Assembly (NCBI RefSeq): GCF_017876155.1
Contig: NZ_JAGINP010000031.1
Span: 1-64,000, forward strand
Direction: 5' to 3'
DNA from: Azospirillum rugosum
GTDB taxonomy: Bacteria > Pseudomonadota > Alphaproteobacteria > Azospirillales > Azospirillaceae
DNA: 64,000 nucleotides
Shown: positions 27,969 through 36,320 of the stretch, piece by piece
Layout: every line of letters starts with the position of its first letter
Position numbering within the stretch: position 1 is the first letter of the stretch
Program-made: the position numbers and the translations under genes
The notes under the pieces: model-generated
Database searches by the model: none
What the model was told of the DNA's origin: nothing
Seen by the model: the letters and a program-made list of their open reading frames with translations, nothing else

Positions 27969-29453
27969 TCACCCCAGCAGCGCCTGCGACGTCTCCTTCA
28001 CCTTCCGCGTGGAGTCGCTGACGACCTGGGTGGCGGAGGCGATGCGGTTCATGCTGCGGCTGACCGAGCCGACGCCCTCCGCCGCGGAGGTCATGTTGGC
28101 GGCCATCTCGCGGGTCACCGCCCCCTGCTCCTCCACGGCCGAGGCGATGGCGGCGGAGATTTCGTTGATCTGTGCGATCACGCCCGCGATGGAGCCGATA
28201 GCGCCGACCGCCTCGCTCGTGGCGGACTGCACGCTGGCGATCTGCGCCGCGATCTCGTCGGTGGCCTTGGCGGTCTGGTTGGCGAGGCTCTTCACCTCCG
28301 ACGCCACGACGGCGAAGCCCTTTCCGGCCTCCCCGGCGCGGGCGGCCTCGATGGTGGCGTTCAGGGCCAGGAGGTTGGTCTGGTTGGCGATCTGCTGGAT
28401 CAGGGTCACCACGTCGCCGATGCGGTTCGCCGCGTCCGCCAGCCCGGCCATGATGCTGTTGGTGCGGGCGGCCTGGTCGACCGCTTGTTCGGTGACCTGC
28501 GCCGCGTCGGTCATGCGGCGCCCGATCTCGCCGATCGACGCCGCCAGCTCCTCGGCGCCGGACGCGGCGGCCTGGACGTTCGAGGAGATGCGGGTCGAGG
28601 CGAGGGCGGCGCTTTCCGCCTGTTCGTTGGCGGTCGCGATCGAGCGCGTGATGGCGCCCAGTTCCCCGTCGATCTCCGTCTGGACCGTGCTGCGGCGCAG
28701 CCGTTCCCGCACCTGCGCGGTGATGTCGGTGGCGAACTTGACGACCTTGACCGGCGTCCCGGCCGGATCGAGGATCGGGTTGTAGCTCGCCTGGATCCAG
28801 ACCTCCCGCCCGTCCTTGCCGATGCGCCGGAATTCGGCGACCTGGTAGCGGCCGTTGCGCAGGGCTTCCCAGAAACGGCGGTAATCTGCGCCGTCCCGTT
28901 CGGCGGGATCGACGAAGATGCTGTGATGCCGGCCGCGCACCTCGTCCAGCCTGTAGCCGAGCGCCGTCAGGAAATTGCCGTTGGCGTCGAGGATGGTGCC
29001 GTCCATGGCGAAATGGATGACGGCCTGCGAGCGGTTGATGGCGTCGATCTGGCCCTGGAAATCGGAGAACAGCCGCTTGCGTTCGGTCACGTCGGTGGCG
29101 AACTTGATCACCCGCACGGGCTTGCCGTTGCCGCCCAGGATCGGGTTGTAGCTCGCCTGGATCCAGATCTCCCGCCCGTCCTTGCCGATGCGCCGGAATT
29201 CCGCCGTCTGGTGCCGGCCCTGGCGCAGGGCGTCCCAAAAGCCGCGATAGGCGGCACCGTCCCGTTCGGCGGGATCGACGAAGATGCTGTGGTGCTTGCC
29301 CTTGATCTCCGCCAGCGTGTAGCCGACCGCCGTGAGGAAATTCTCGTTCGCTGAAATGATCGTGCCGTCCATATCGAATTCGATGACGGCTTGCGACTTA
29401 TCCAAAGCGTTGAATTTTGCCTTCAATTCGGAGCCACTGATCAGACCCAACAT
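27969..29453 (-). CDS. Cytoplasmic methyl-accepting chemotaxis protein with two PAS domains
   Basis: A 494-residue receptor starting MLGLISGSELKAKF; GGAGGACGGG before this ATG fixes the start, although the frame is open 78 codons upstream. Two almost duplicate PAS-PAC units follow (each with GRHHSIFVDPAERDGA or GKHHSIF and EFRRIGKDGREVWIQASYNPI), resembling Aer/BdlA-type receptors. The C-terminal half is an MCP signalling domain with the hairpin tip near ALNATIEAARAGEAGKGFAVV. No membrane segment is seen. PAS domains of this kind bind heme or flavin, so it may sense oxygen or redox state. It is divergent from the histidine kinase. Confidence 0.92.
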   Translation of the reverse strand: MLGLISGSELKAKFNALDKSQAVIEFDMDGTIISANENFLTAVGYTLAEIKGKHHSIFVDPAERDGAAYRGFWDALRQGRHQTAEFRRIGKDGREIWIQASYNPILGGNGKPVRVIKFATDVTERKRLFSDFQGQIDAINRSQAVIHFAMDGTILDANGNFLTALGYRLDEVRGRHHSIFVDPAERDGADYRRFWEALRNGRYQVAEFRRIGKDGREVWIQASYNPILDPAGTPVKVVKFATDITAQVRERLRRSTVQTEIDGELGAITRSIATANEQAESAALASTRISSNVQAAASGAEELAASIGEIGRRMTDAAQVTEQAVDQAARTNSIMAGLADAANRIGDVVTLIQQIANQTNLLALNATIEAARAGEAGKGFAVVASEVKSLANQTAKATDEIAAQIASVQSATSEAVGAIGSIAGVIAQINEISAAIASAVEEQGAVTREMAANMTSAAEGVGSVSRSMNRIASATQVVSDSTRKVKETSQALLG

Positions 29454-29753
29454 CCCGTCCTCCGAAATGCATATGCCGCCCTGGGTTGCGCGTGCGATTT
29501 GTTTGAACGTTGGCAGAGCACATGTTCGCTGTCCACAGCGAAATTCGAAGCAATTTTTCGAATATTTTGTTCTTCTGACCATTGGACGATGCCGGCCACC
29601 CCCGGCGCGTGCAGCCGGAACGGCTCCGCCCAAGCCGTCGCCCCGCCGTCGATGTGCGGATTCGACAAAAACATTCAACCTGTTCAAGACGCCCCCGGAC
29701 GCGCATGGAAAATTCCAGCCTGCGCAGGAATAGAACCTTCGGGCTTAGCGAAA
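29454..29753. promoter_or_regulatory. Divergent promoter region with two strong inverted repeats
   Basis: About 300 bases between receptor and kinase. TTCGCTGT-CC-ACAGCGAA (29525-29542) has perfect 8-bp arms, and ATTCGAA-N7-TTCGAAT (29543-29563) perfect 7-bp arms directly beside it. The part from 29510 to 29575 is AT-rich. These look like operators, possibly for the FixJ-type regulator encoded downstream. Confidence 0.5.
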
Positions 29754-31712
29754 ATGACCGGGTCCCCGCGAAAGGCATATTCGGAGCCGCGGGCGGCCCT
29801 GCGGCTCGCGGGGCCGTGGGGCCGGGGCGGCTGGCGGGCGGCCATGGCGCTGCCCTTGGCGGCGCTGGTGTTCCTGGTCGATTCCGGCACCTCCCTGCCC
29901 AGCGCGGTCGCCGTCCTGTACGCGGGGATCGTCCTTCTGGTGGCGGAGGACTGCGCGCCGCGCACGGTCCTGCTGACCGGCCTGGGCTGTGCGCTTCTTG
30001 CCGTCGGCAGCTTCCTCGCCATGCATTATGGCGAGCCGTGGGGGGCGAGCCACCTGCGGCTTGCGGTCAGCCTCGCCGCCATCGCGATCACGACGCTGCT
30101 CGCCCTGCGCAAGGGGTCCGCCGAGCGGATCCTGGGCCAGCAGGCCGAAATCCTCGACCTGACGCACGACACGGTCATCATCTGCGACGCCGACGACATC
30201 ATCCGCTATTGGAACGGCGGGGCGGAGAAGCTGTACGGCTGGACCCGGCACGAAGCCGTCGGCGCCCGCTGCCAGGATCTGCTGGGCACGCGCTTTCCGG
30301 TCCCGGTCAAGGAGATCGAGCGGTTGCTGCGCACCACGGGATCCTGGAGCGGCGACCTGGTCCGCACCCGCCGCGACGGACAGCCGGTGGAATTGCAGAC
30401 CCGCCTGCTGTGGCGGCCCGCCGCGGGCGGGGAGCGCGGCGACGTCATCGAGACGAGCGCGGACATGACCGAGCGGAAGCGCGCCGACGCCAGCATCCGC
30501 AACGCCGAACATCGTTACCGCCTGATCTTCCAGAACGCCGGGGTGGCGATCTGGGAAAACGACTTCTCCCGCCTGTTCGCCGCCCTGGAAGGGCTGGAGG
30601 CGAGCGGCGTGACCGACGTCCGCGCCCATCTGCTCCAGGACCGGGCCTTGGTCCGGCGGCTCGTCGGGATGGTCGCGGTGACGGACGTGAACGAGACCGC
30701 CGTCGCGCTGTTCCAGGCGGCGGAGCGCGGGCAGCTGCTCGGCTCGGTCGGATCGGCCATCTCCACGCCGGAGGCGGAAGAGACCTTTGCGCGGCTGGTC
30801 GCGTCCATGTGGGACGGGGACGGCCGGGGCGAGGCGGAAACGTCGTTCCAGACCCTGGCGGGGGAGCGGATCGACGTCCTGCTGCGCCTGACCATCCCGG
30901 CGGAGGCGACGCGCTGGGAACGGGTGCTGGTCACCATGCTGGACGTGACGGAGCGCAACCGCACGCAGCAGGCGCTGACCCGCACGCTGGCCGAGCTGGC
31001 CCACGCCTCGCGCGTGTCGACGCTCGGCCAGATGGCGGCCTCGATCGCGCACGAGGTGAACCAGCCGCTGTCCGCCATCGTGACCTATGGGGAGGCGGGG
31101 CGGCGCTGGCTCAAGCGCGAGGCGCCGGGGGCGGAGGAAACCGCCGCCTGCCTCACCCACATGCTCGACAACGGCCGCCGGGCCGCCGAGGTGATCGAGC
31201 GCGTGCGCGCGCTCAGCCGCAAGAGCGTTCCGCGCAAGGAGCGCTTCGCCCTGTGCGAGGTGGTCGACGCGTCGCTGGTGCTGGTCCAGCGCGAGCTGGC
31301 GACCGGCGGCATCACGCTTCGCCAGACCATGGAGGCCGGCTTGCCCGAAGTCCTCGGCGACCGCATCCAGATCCAGCAGGTGATCATGAACCTGCTGCTG
31401 AACAGCATCCAGGCGCTGGTCGTTGTGGACGGCCCGTCGCGGGTCCTGTTCATCGACGTCGCGCGGTCCGACCCGGACATGATCCGCGTCGCGGTCCGGG
31501 ACCGCGGCGTCGGCATCGCCGAGACGGACCTGGGCCAGCTGTTCGAACCGTTCTTCACGACGAAGTCGAACGGCATGGGCATCGGGTTGTCCATCTGCCG
31601 GTCGATCGTGGAATCGCACGGCGGCCGCATCTGGGCGTCGAACAACGGTGGGGATGAAGGCGGCGGCGCGACGGTCCAGTTCACGCTTCCGGTTGCCAGG
31701 GAGGGCGCCTGA
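29754..31712 (+). CDS. Membrane PAS sensor histidine kinase
   Basis: A 652-residue kinase starting at MTGSPRKAYS; the frame stays open upstream but has poor coding character, and no strong ribosome site is seen, so the start is uncertain. Residues about 20-120 form three to four membrane helices. Residues 130-250 are a PAS-PAC unit (DTVIICDADDIIRYWNGGAE), about 250-400 a second PAS-like region, then the phosphoacceptor His in SIAHEVNQPLSAI and an ATPase with NLLLNSIQA, DRGVGI, FEPFFTTK and GMGIGLSICRS. It belongs to the FixL/DctB class. It overlaps the regulator gene by one base, so they form a two-component pair. Confidence 0.9.
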   Translation: MTGSPRKAYSEPRAALRLAGPWGRGGWRAAMALPLAALVFLVDSGTSLPSAVAVLYAGIVLLVAEDCAPRTVLLTGLGCALLAVGSFLAMHYGEPWGASHLRLAVSLAAIAITTLLALRKGSAERILGQQAEILDLTHDTVIICDADDIIRYWNGGAEKLYGWTRHEAVGARCQDLLGTRFPVPVKEIERLLRTTGSWSGDLVRTRRDGQPVELQTRLLWRPAAGGERGDVIETSADMTERKRADASIRNAEHRYRLIFQNAGVAIWENDFSRLFAALEGLEASGVTDVRAHLLQDRALVRRLVGMVAVTDVNETAVALFQAAERGQLLGSVGSAISTPEAEETFARLVASMWDGDGRGEAETSFQTLAGERIDVLLRLTIPAEATRWERVLVTMLDVTERNRTQQALTRTLAELAHASRVSTLGQMAASIAHEVNQPLSAIVTYGEAGRRWLKREAPGAEETAACLTHMLDNGRRAAEVIERVRALSRKSVPRKERFALCEVVDASLVLVQRELATGGITLRQTMEAGLPEVLGDRIQIQQVIMNLLLNSIQALVVVDGPSRVLFIDVARSDPDMIRVAVRDRGVGIAETDLGQLFEPFFTTKSNGMGIGLSICRSIVESHGGRIWASNNGGDEGGGATVQFTLPVAREGA

Positions 31713-32410
31713 TGGCTTCGACGATCCCCTACGGGGCCTCCAACGACGGGTCCGGCGACACACCCGGCGATGACACGCCGACGGTGTTCGTCGTCGACGA
31801 CGATCCGGAGGTCCGCGGGGCCCTGTCCAGCCTGTTCCGGTCCGTGGGCCTGCGGGCGGTGGTCTTCGCGTCGCCGGGGGAATTCCTGGCCCACGGACGG
31901 TCCCCGTCGCCCTGCTGCCTGGTCCTGGACGTGCGGTTGCAGGGAATCGACGGCATCGACTTCCAGACACAGCTCGCCAGCTCCGACCGGCCGATCCCGG
32001 TGGTGCTGATGACCGGCCACGGCGACATCCCCATGACCGTGCGCGGCATGAAGGCCGGCGCGGTCGACTTCCTCCCCAAGCCCTTCCGCGAGGAGGACAT
32101 GCTGGCCGCGGTGGGGGAGGCGATCCGGACGGACCGCGGACGCCGCCAGCAGGAGGACGAAAGCGACCGCCTGCGGGCCACCTACGAGACGCTGACCGCG
32201 CGCGAGCGCGAAGTCATGGGCCTCGTCGCCGCCGGGCTGATGAACAAGCAGGTCGCCGGCAAGCTGAACATCAGCGAGATCACGGTGAAGATCCACCGCG
32301 GCAACGTTATGAAGAAGATGGGCGCCCAGTCGCTGGCGGATCTTGTCCGGATGGCGGAGACCTTGCAGGTCCGGGTTGCGTCCGTGGGCCGCTACCAGAC
32401 TTGTGTATAG
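31712..32410 (+). CDS. FixJ-type response regulator
   Basis: A 232-residue regulator. The receiver domain spans about 25-140 with acidic pocket VVDDDPEV, phospho-Asp in VLDVRLQGIDG, Thr in LMTGHGD and Lys in LPKPF. A LuxR/FixJ helix-turn-helix follows (LTAREREVMGLVAAGLMNKQ). The kinase at 29754 is the obvious partner, since the genes overlap (TGATG). The first 20 residues are a low-complexity leader. It would activate promoters when phosphorylated; the nearby divergent region 29454-29753 is a candidate target. Confidence 0.93.
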   Translation: MASTIPYGASNDGSGDTPGDDTPTVFVVDDDPEVRGALSSLFRSVGLRAVVFASPGEFLAHGRSPSPCCLVLDVRLQGIDGIDFQTQLASSDRPIPVVLMTGHGDIPMTVRGMKAGAVDFLPKPFREEDMLAAVGEAIRTDRGRRQQEDESDRLRATYETLTAREREVMGLVAAGLMNKQVAGKLNISEITVKIHRGNVMKKMGAQSLADLVRMAETLQVRVASVGRYQTCV

Positions 32411-32499
32411 TGTCTCGGTTGTGTGGGGTGAGATTATAGCCTTGTAGCGACGGCCGGCGGACGTGCCGCGACAACCCGTCGCTTCCGGGGATCCCCCAA

Positions 32500-32880
32500 G
32501 TGCCGCACTCTCACCTCATTTCGATCGTCGACGACGACGAGGGCGTCCGTTCGGCGACCGCCAGCCTGGTGCGCTCGCTCGGGTTGCGGGTGCAGACCTT
32601 CGCCTCGGCGGAGGAGTTCCTGGACTCGCCGCAGCGCGACGAGACGGCGTGCCTGGTCACCGACATCCACATGGGCGGCATGGACGGCCTCGACCTCCAG
32701 AAGGCCGTGCGGCGCCTGGGGCTCGGCTTTCCCATCCTGTTCGTCACCGGGCTGGCGTCGGACCGGCTGCGCGAGCGCGCCCTGCAAGGCGGCGCCACGG
32801 CCTTCTTCACCAAGCCGCTCGACGTCGGGGCGTTCCTGTCCTGCCTGGAGGACTGCCTGCGCGGCCGGTCTTTGCCGTAG
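32500..32880 (+). CDS. Single-domain CheY/FixJ-receiver-like response regulator
   Basis: A 126-residue stand-alone receiver with DDDEGVRSA, phospho-Asp in LVTDIHMGGMDG, Thr in FVTGLAS and Lys in FFTKPL. It has no output domain. The start is a GTG with a weak ribosome site. The receiver resembles the FixJ class rather than chemotaxis CheY, so it may act as a phosphate sink or shuttle for the neighbouring kinase; this is inferred from position. Confidence 0.85.
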   Translation: MPHSHLISIVDDDEGVRSATASLVRSLGLRVQTFASAEEFLDSPQRDETACLVTDIHMGGMDGLDLQKAVRRLGLGFPILFVTGLASDRLRERALQGGATAFFTKPLDVGAFLSCLEDCLRGRSLP

Positions 32881-32923
32881 GGGTGTTCCGGTGCACAATG
32901 GGGAAGGAACTCCGGGGTGTGCG

Positions 32924-34144
32924 ATGATCGATCTTGACCGGACCGGCGCCATGGATGTGCTGCAGCTGGAGGCGGGGGCGCGGATCTTCTCGGAAGGGGA
33001 GCCGGGCGACCACGCCTACCTGATCGGTTCGGGTTCGGTGGAGATCGTCACCGGACGGGACGGCCCGCCGGTCGTGCTGGCCCGCCTGGGCGCCGGCGAG
33101 CTGATCGGCGAGATGGCGGTGATCGACGACCACCCGCGCTCCGCCACGGCGCGGGCGCTGGAGCCGGTCGAGCTGCTGGTGATCACCCGGGACGTGCTGC
33201 GCGGCTACCTGGAGAGGGCCGACCCACTGCTCAGCCGCCTGCTGCACGTCCTGATCGCCCGGATGCGCCACGCGCAACGCGCCCTGGTGCAGCGCACCGA
33301 TGACGTGCCTTCCGCCTCCCTGGAGGATTCGGCGGAAGGCGGGGAGGGCGACGTCTTCTCCCTGCTGATCGATGACCTGAAGATCCGGCAGGCCCTGGCC
33401 GAGGGCGCGCTCGAACCCTTCTTCCAGCCCATCGTGGAGCTGGGGTCGGGGCGGCTCGCCGGTTTCGAGACGCTGGTCCGCTGGCGCCATCCGGAACGCG
33501 GGCTGGTCATGCCTGCCGACTTCATCCCAACGGCGGAGCGCAGCGGCCTGATCCGCGCCATCGACCTCCACGTCTTCGAGCGGGCCGCGCGGGCGGTGCT
33601 GGCGGCGCAGGGCGCGGGAAACGGCGAGGACACGCCCTTCCTCAGCATCAACCTGTCGGGCAGCCACTTCGCGTCGCTGGACGTCATCGACCAGCTGGCC
33701 GCGATCATCGAGGACACGGGCTTCCCGCCGCAGCGCCTGAAGGTGGAGATCACCGAGGGCGTGCTGGTGGCCCATCCGGAACGCGCGCTGGCCGTCATCG
33801 AGGCGATCCACGGGCTGGGCGCGCAGGTGTCGCTCGACGACTTCGGCACCGGCTATTCGTCGCTCAGCTACCTGCACCGCTTCCCCATCGACGTGCTGAA
33901 GATCGACCGCAGCTTCGTCGTGGGCATGGCGGAGCACCCGCGGACGGCGGCCATCACCAAGGCGATGCTGCAGCTGGCCGGCGCGCTCGGCCTGCAGGTC
34001 GTCGCCGAGGGGATCGAGACCGACGGCGTCGTGCCGCGCCTGCGCGACCTGGGCTGCCATTACGGCCAGGGCTGGCTGTTCGGGCGCCCCATGCCGGCCG
34101 ACGCCATGCAGCGGCTGGTCGCCAGCCGCCGCGCAGTCGGCTGA
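32924..34144 (+). CDS. Cyclic-nucleotide-binding domain and EAL phosphodiesterase
   Basis: A 406-residue protein. Residues about 8-120 are a cNMP-binding (Crp-like) domain (ARIFSEGEPGDHAYLIGSG, GELIGEMAVIDDHPRSATA), followed by a linker and an EAL domain from about 155. The signature reads ETL where EAL is usual, keeping the catalytic Glu, and DDFGTGYSSLSYL, KIDRSFV and VAEGIET are intact, so c-di-GMP hydrolysis is likely. The start is uncertain: ATG at 32924 or GTG at 32891. It would link cAMP or another nucleotide to c-di-GMP turnover next to a two-component system. Confidence 0.88.
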   Translation: MIDLDRTGAMDVLQLEAGARIFSEGEPGDHAYLIGSGSVEIVTGRDGPPVVLARLGAGELIGEMAVIDDHPRSATARALEPVELLVITRDVLRGYLERADPLLSRLLHVLIARMRHAQRALVQRTDDVPSASLEDSAEGGEGDVFSLLIDDLKIRQALAEGALEPFFQPIVELGSGRLAGFETLVRWRHPERGLVMPADFIPTAERSGLIRAIDLHVFERAARAVLAAQGAGNGEDTPFLSINLSGSHFASLDVIDQLAAIIEDTGFPPQRLKVEITEGVLVAHPERALAVIEAIHGLGAQVSLDDFGTGYSSLSYLHRFPIDVLKIDRSFVVGMAEHPRTAAITKAMLQLAGALGLQVVAEGIETDGVVPRLRDLGCHYGQGWLFGRPMPADAMQRLVASRRAVG

Positions 34145-34462
34145 AGCACTCCTGCGCGCGGTCCCAAAGACGGGCGCATCGTTCTATAAGTCCTGCCAGT
34201 GTTCGCCTAAGTTCCGGCATGTGTCGAGCACCGCCGTTGCAGGACACGGCGCAGAGACGGCATCCATCGGTATTGCTACCCAAACCGCAATTCAGCCGGT
34301 TTGCCCGGCAGGCTCCTGGGCCGGGCATGGAGGTCGGGCCGGGCGGCGATGACGCCCCCACATCCTGCCTGGACCCGACCTCGTTCTTTCGTCAACGGAC
34401 ATGATCCAAGCCGCCGGACCCCGCACAGCGTCGAGGGCGCGGCATCGAGGAGGAAACCACGC
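34145..34462. other. Intergenic region before the osmC operon
   Basis: About 320 bases with no credible gene. It probably holds the promoter for the operon starting with osmC. No clear boxes or repeats could be fixed by eye. Confidence 0.4.
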
Positions 34463-34894
34463 ATGAAGATCAAGCGACACGGTTCGGCCGAATGGCGCGG
34501 TGGCCTGAAGGACGGGCGCGGCGCCATTTCGACGGAAAGCGGCGCGCTGAACGCCTATCCCTACGGCTTCGCCAGCCGGTTCGAAGGCCAGCGCGGCAGC
34601 AATCCTGAAGAACTGATCGGCGCCGCCCACGCCAGCTGCTTCACCATGGCCCTGTCGCTGATCCTCGGCGAGGCCGGGTTGAAGGCGGAGCGCATGGAGA
34701 CCCGCGCCGACGTGACGCTGGAACAGGTCGAGGGCGGCTTCGCCATCACGGCCATCCACCTGACGCTGAACGCCACGATTCCGGGCACCGACGCCGCGAC
34801 CTTCGAACGGCTGGCCGGCGCCGCCAAGGCCAACTGCCCCGTCTCGAAGCTCCTGAAGGCGGACATCACGCTCGACGCCACGCTGGCCGGCTGA
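34463..34894 (+). CDS. OsmC-family peroxiredoxin
   Basis: A 143-residue thiol peroxidase of the OsmC type, starting MKIKRHGSAEWRG after the strong site GAGGAGGAAA. The catalytic cysteines are in AHASCFTMAL and KANCPVSKLL. It reduces organic hydroperoxides in the cytoplasm. It lies 35 bases before the first nitrile hydratase-like gene and looks like the first gene of that operon, possibly protecting the oxidation-sensitive cysteine-sulfur metal centre; that link is inference. Confidence 0.9.
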   Translation: MKIKRHGSAEWRGGLKDGRGAISTESGALNAYPYGFASRFEGQRGSNPEELIGAAHASCFTMALSLILGEAGLKAERMETRADVTLEQVEGGFAITAIHLTLNATIPGTDAATFERLAGAAKANCPVSKLLKADITLDATLAG

Positions 34895-34929
34895 GCCGGG
34901 CCGAAGGGCTCCTGACACGAGGATTCCGC

Positions 34930-35277
34930 ATGCCATCACCGACGCCCGCCCATGGCGGCCGCATTCCCGGGGTCGTGCCCGCGGACGGCGAGGAGCCGGC
35001 CTTCGCGCCCGGGGACGCCGTCCGCATCCGGACGCTGTCCCCGGTCGGCCACTACCGCGTCCCGCTGTACCTGCGCGGCAAGGCCGCCTCCGTCGAGGCG
35101 GTCATCCGACCGGCCGCCATCGACAACGAGGAGGAAGGCTACGGCCGCAACGCCGGATCGCGGCGCCACTACTACCGCGTGGCCGTCCCGATGACGGCGA
35201 TCTGGGCCGACTATCGCGGCAACGCCGCCGACAGCCTGCGCATCGAAGTCTTCGAGACGTGGCTTGAGAGGATCTGA
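34930..35277 (+). CDS. Split nitrile hydratase beta subunit, C-terminal SH3-like part
   Basis: A 115-residue protein matching only the C-terminal beta-barrel half of the nitrile hydratase beta subunit, the part corresponding to the alpha subunit of thiocyanate hydrolase. FAPGDAVRIRT and GHYRVPLYLRGKAASVEAV are the family signature, and the Arg in the YLRGK strand would meet the metal centre. It is three bases upstream of the metal-binding subunit. Residues 60-80 (DNEEEGYGRN) replace the usual loop with PQHLY-type sequence. A separate enzyme subunit is inferred. Confidence 0.78.
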   Translation: MPSPTPAHGGRIPGVVPADGEEPAFAPGDAVRIRTLSPVGHYRVPLYLRGKAASVEAVIRPAAIDNEEEGYGRNAGSRRHYYRVAVPMTAIWADYRGNAADSLRIEVFETWLERI

Positions 35278-35280
35278 CGA

Positions 35281-35970
35281 ATGGGCCAGCAGAATCAACA
35301 TCATGACCACGATCATGACCATGGCCACGATCATGACCACCCGCACGCCGAGATCGCCCAGACCGGGATGCCCGGCTATTACGAGATCATGGAGACGGCG
35401 GTCCGCGAACTGCTGGTCGAACGGCGGCTGATCGGCCCCGACGAGATCCGGCGCCAGATCGAGGTGCTGGACTCCCGCACCCCGGCGCTGGGCGCCAAGG
35501 TGGTGGCGCGCGCCTGGGTCGACGCGGACTTCCGCCGGCGCCTGCTCGCCAACGGGCGGACCGCCTGCGAGGAGCTGGGGATCAGCTTCTACGACGACAC
35601 CCAGCTGATCGTCCTGGAGAACACGGACAAGGTCCACAACCTGATCGTCTGCACGCTGTGCTCCTGCTACCCGCGGCCGGTGCTGGGGCTGCCGCCGGAC
35701 TGGTACAAGCTGAAGGCCTACCGGGCGCGCGCGGTGGTGGAGCCGCGCGCCGTGCTGGCCGAATTCGGCACCATCATCCCCGACGACGTGGAAATCCGCG
35801 TCAGCGATTCCACGGCGATGGTCCGCTACCTCGTGCTGCCCCGGCGGCCCGATGGCACGGAGGGCTTCAGCGAGGAGCAGCTGGCGGCGCTGGTGACGCG
35901 CGACGCGATGATCGGCGTGGTGCCGGTAACCCTGACGGCGCCCCCTGCGCCCGGAGGAACGCTGCAATGA
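35281..35970 (+). CDS. Nitrile hydratase/thiocyanate hydrolase metal-binding subunit
   Basis: A 229-residue protein of the nitrile hydratase alpha/thiocyanate hydrolase gamma family. The metal site VCTLCSCYPRPVLGLPPDWYK (in parts) has the CTLCSC form seen in cobalt enzymes, with cysteines that become oxidised. The first 25 residues contain a His/Asp-rich run (HHDHDHDHGHDHDHPHAE), not usual in the family and likely to bind metal. The rest (KVVARAWVDADFRRRLL) is typical. With both beta halves beside it, it forms the catalytic enzyme; nitrile versus thiocyanate substrate is open. Confidence 0.85.
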   Translation: MGQQNQHHDHDHDHGHDHDHPHAEIAQTGMPGYYEIMETAVRELLVERRLIGPDEIRRQIEVLDSRTPALGAKVVARAWVDADFRRRLLANGRTACEELGISFYDDTQLIVLENTDKVHNLIVCTLCSCYPRPVLGLPPDWYKLKAYRARAVVEPRAVLAEFGTIIPDDVEIRVSDSTAMVRYLVLPRRPDGTEGFSEEQLAALVTRDAMIGVVPVTLTAPPAPGGTLQ

Positions 35971-36320
35971 CCGCGACCGAACATCTGGTGAAGCGCCTGC
36001 CGAACGACATCGGCGGCCTGCCCGCCGAGCCGATCCAGCGCGTGGAGCACGAGCTGGAGCCGTGGGAGAAGCGCTGCCACGCGCTGGCCGACGTGCTCGA
36101 CTTCCACAAGATCATCAACACCGAGGAAAAGCGCCGCGGTGTCGAGGCGCTGGGCAGCGAGATGGTCGGCAAGCTCAGCTATTACGAACGCTGGATCGCC
36201 GCCTTCGCCAACATCCTCTTCCAGAAGGGCGTCCTGACGCCGGGCGAGCTGGCCCGGAAGATGGCGGAGGTGGAAGCGCGCTTCGCGGAAGAGGCCGCCG
36301 ACCGCAAGCCGTGCCCATAA
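35967..36320 (+). CDS. Split nitrile hydratase beta subunit, N-terminal part
   Basis: A 117-residue helical protein matching the N-terminal half of the nitrile hydratase beta subunit (thiocyanate hydrolase beta). Marks are ELEPWEKRCHALADVLDFH, KRRGVEALG and KLSYYERWIAAFANILFQKG. It could also be the related activator/cobalt chaperone (P15K/NhlE family), since activator and beta N-terminus are homologous; as no other N-terminal half is present, the subunit role is favoured. It overlaps the preceding stop by four bases (ATGA). Confidence 0.75.
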   Translation: MTATEHLVKRLPNDIGGLPAEPIQRVEHELEPWEKRCHALADVLDFHKIINTEEKRRGVEALGSEMVGKLSYYERWIAAFANILFQKGVLTPGELARKMAEVEARFAEEAADRKPCP

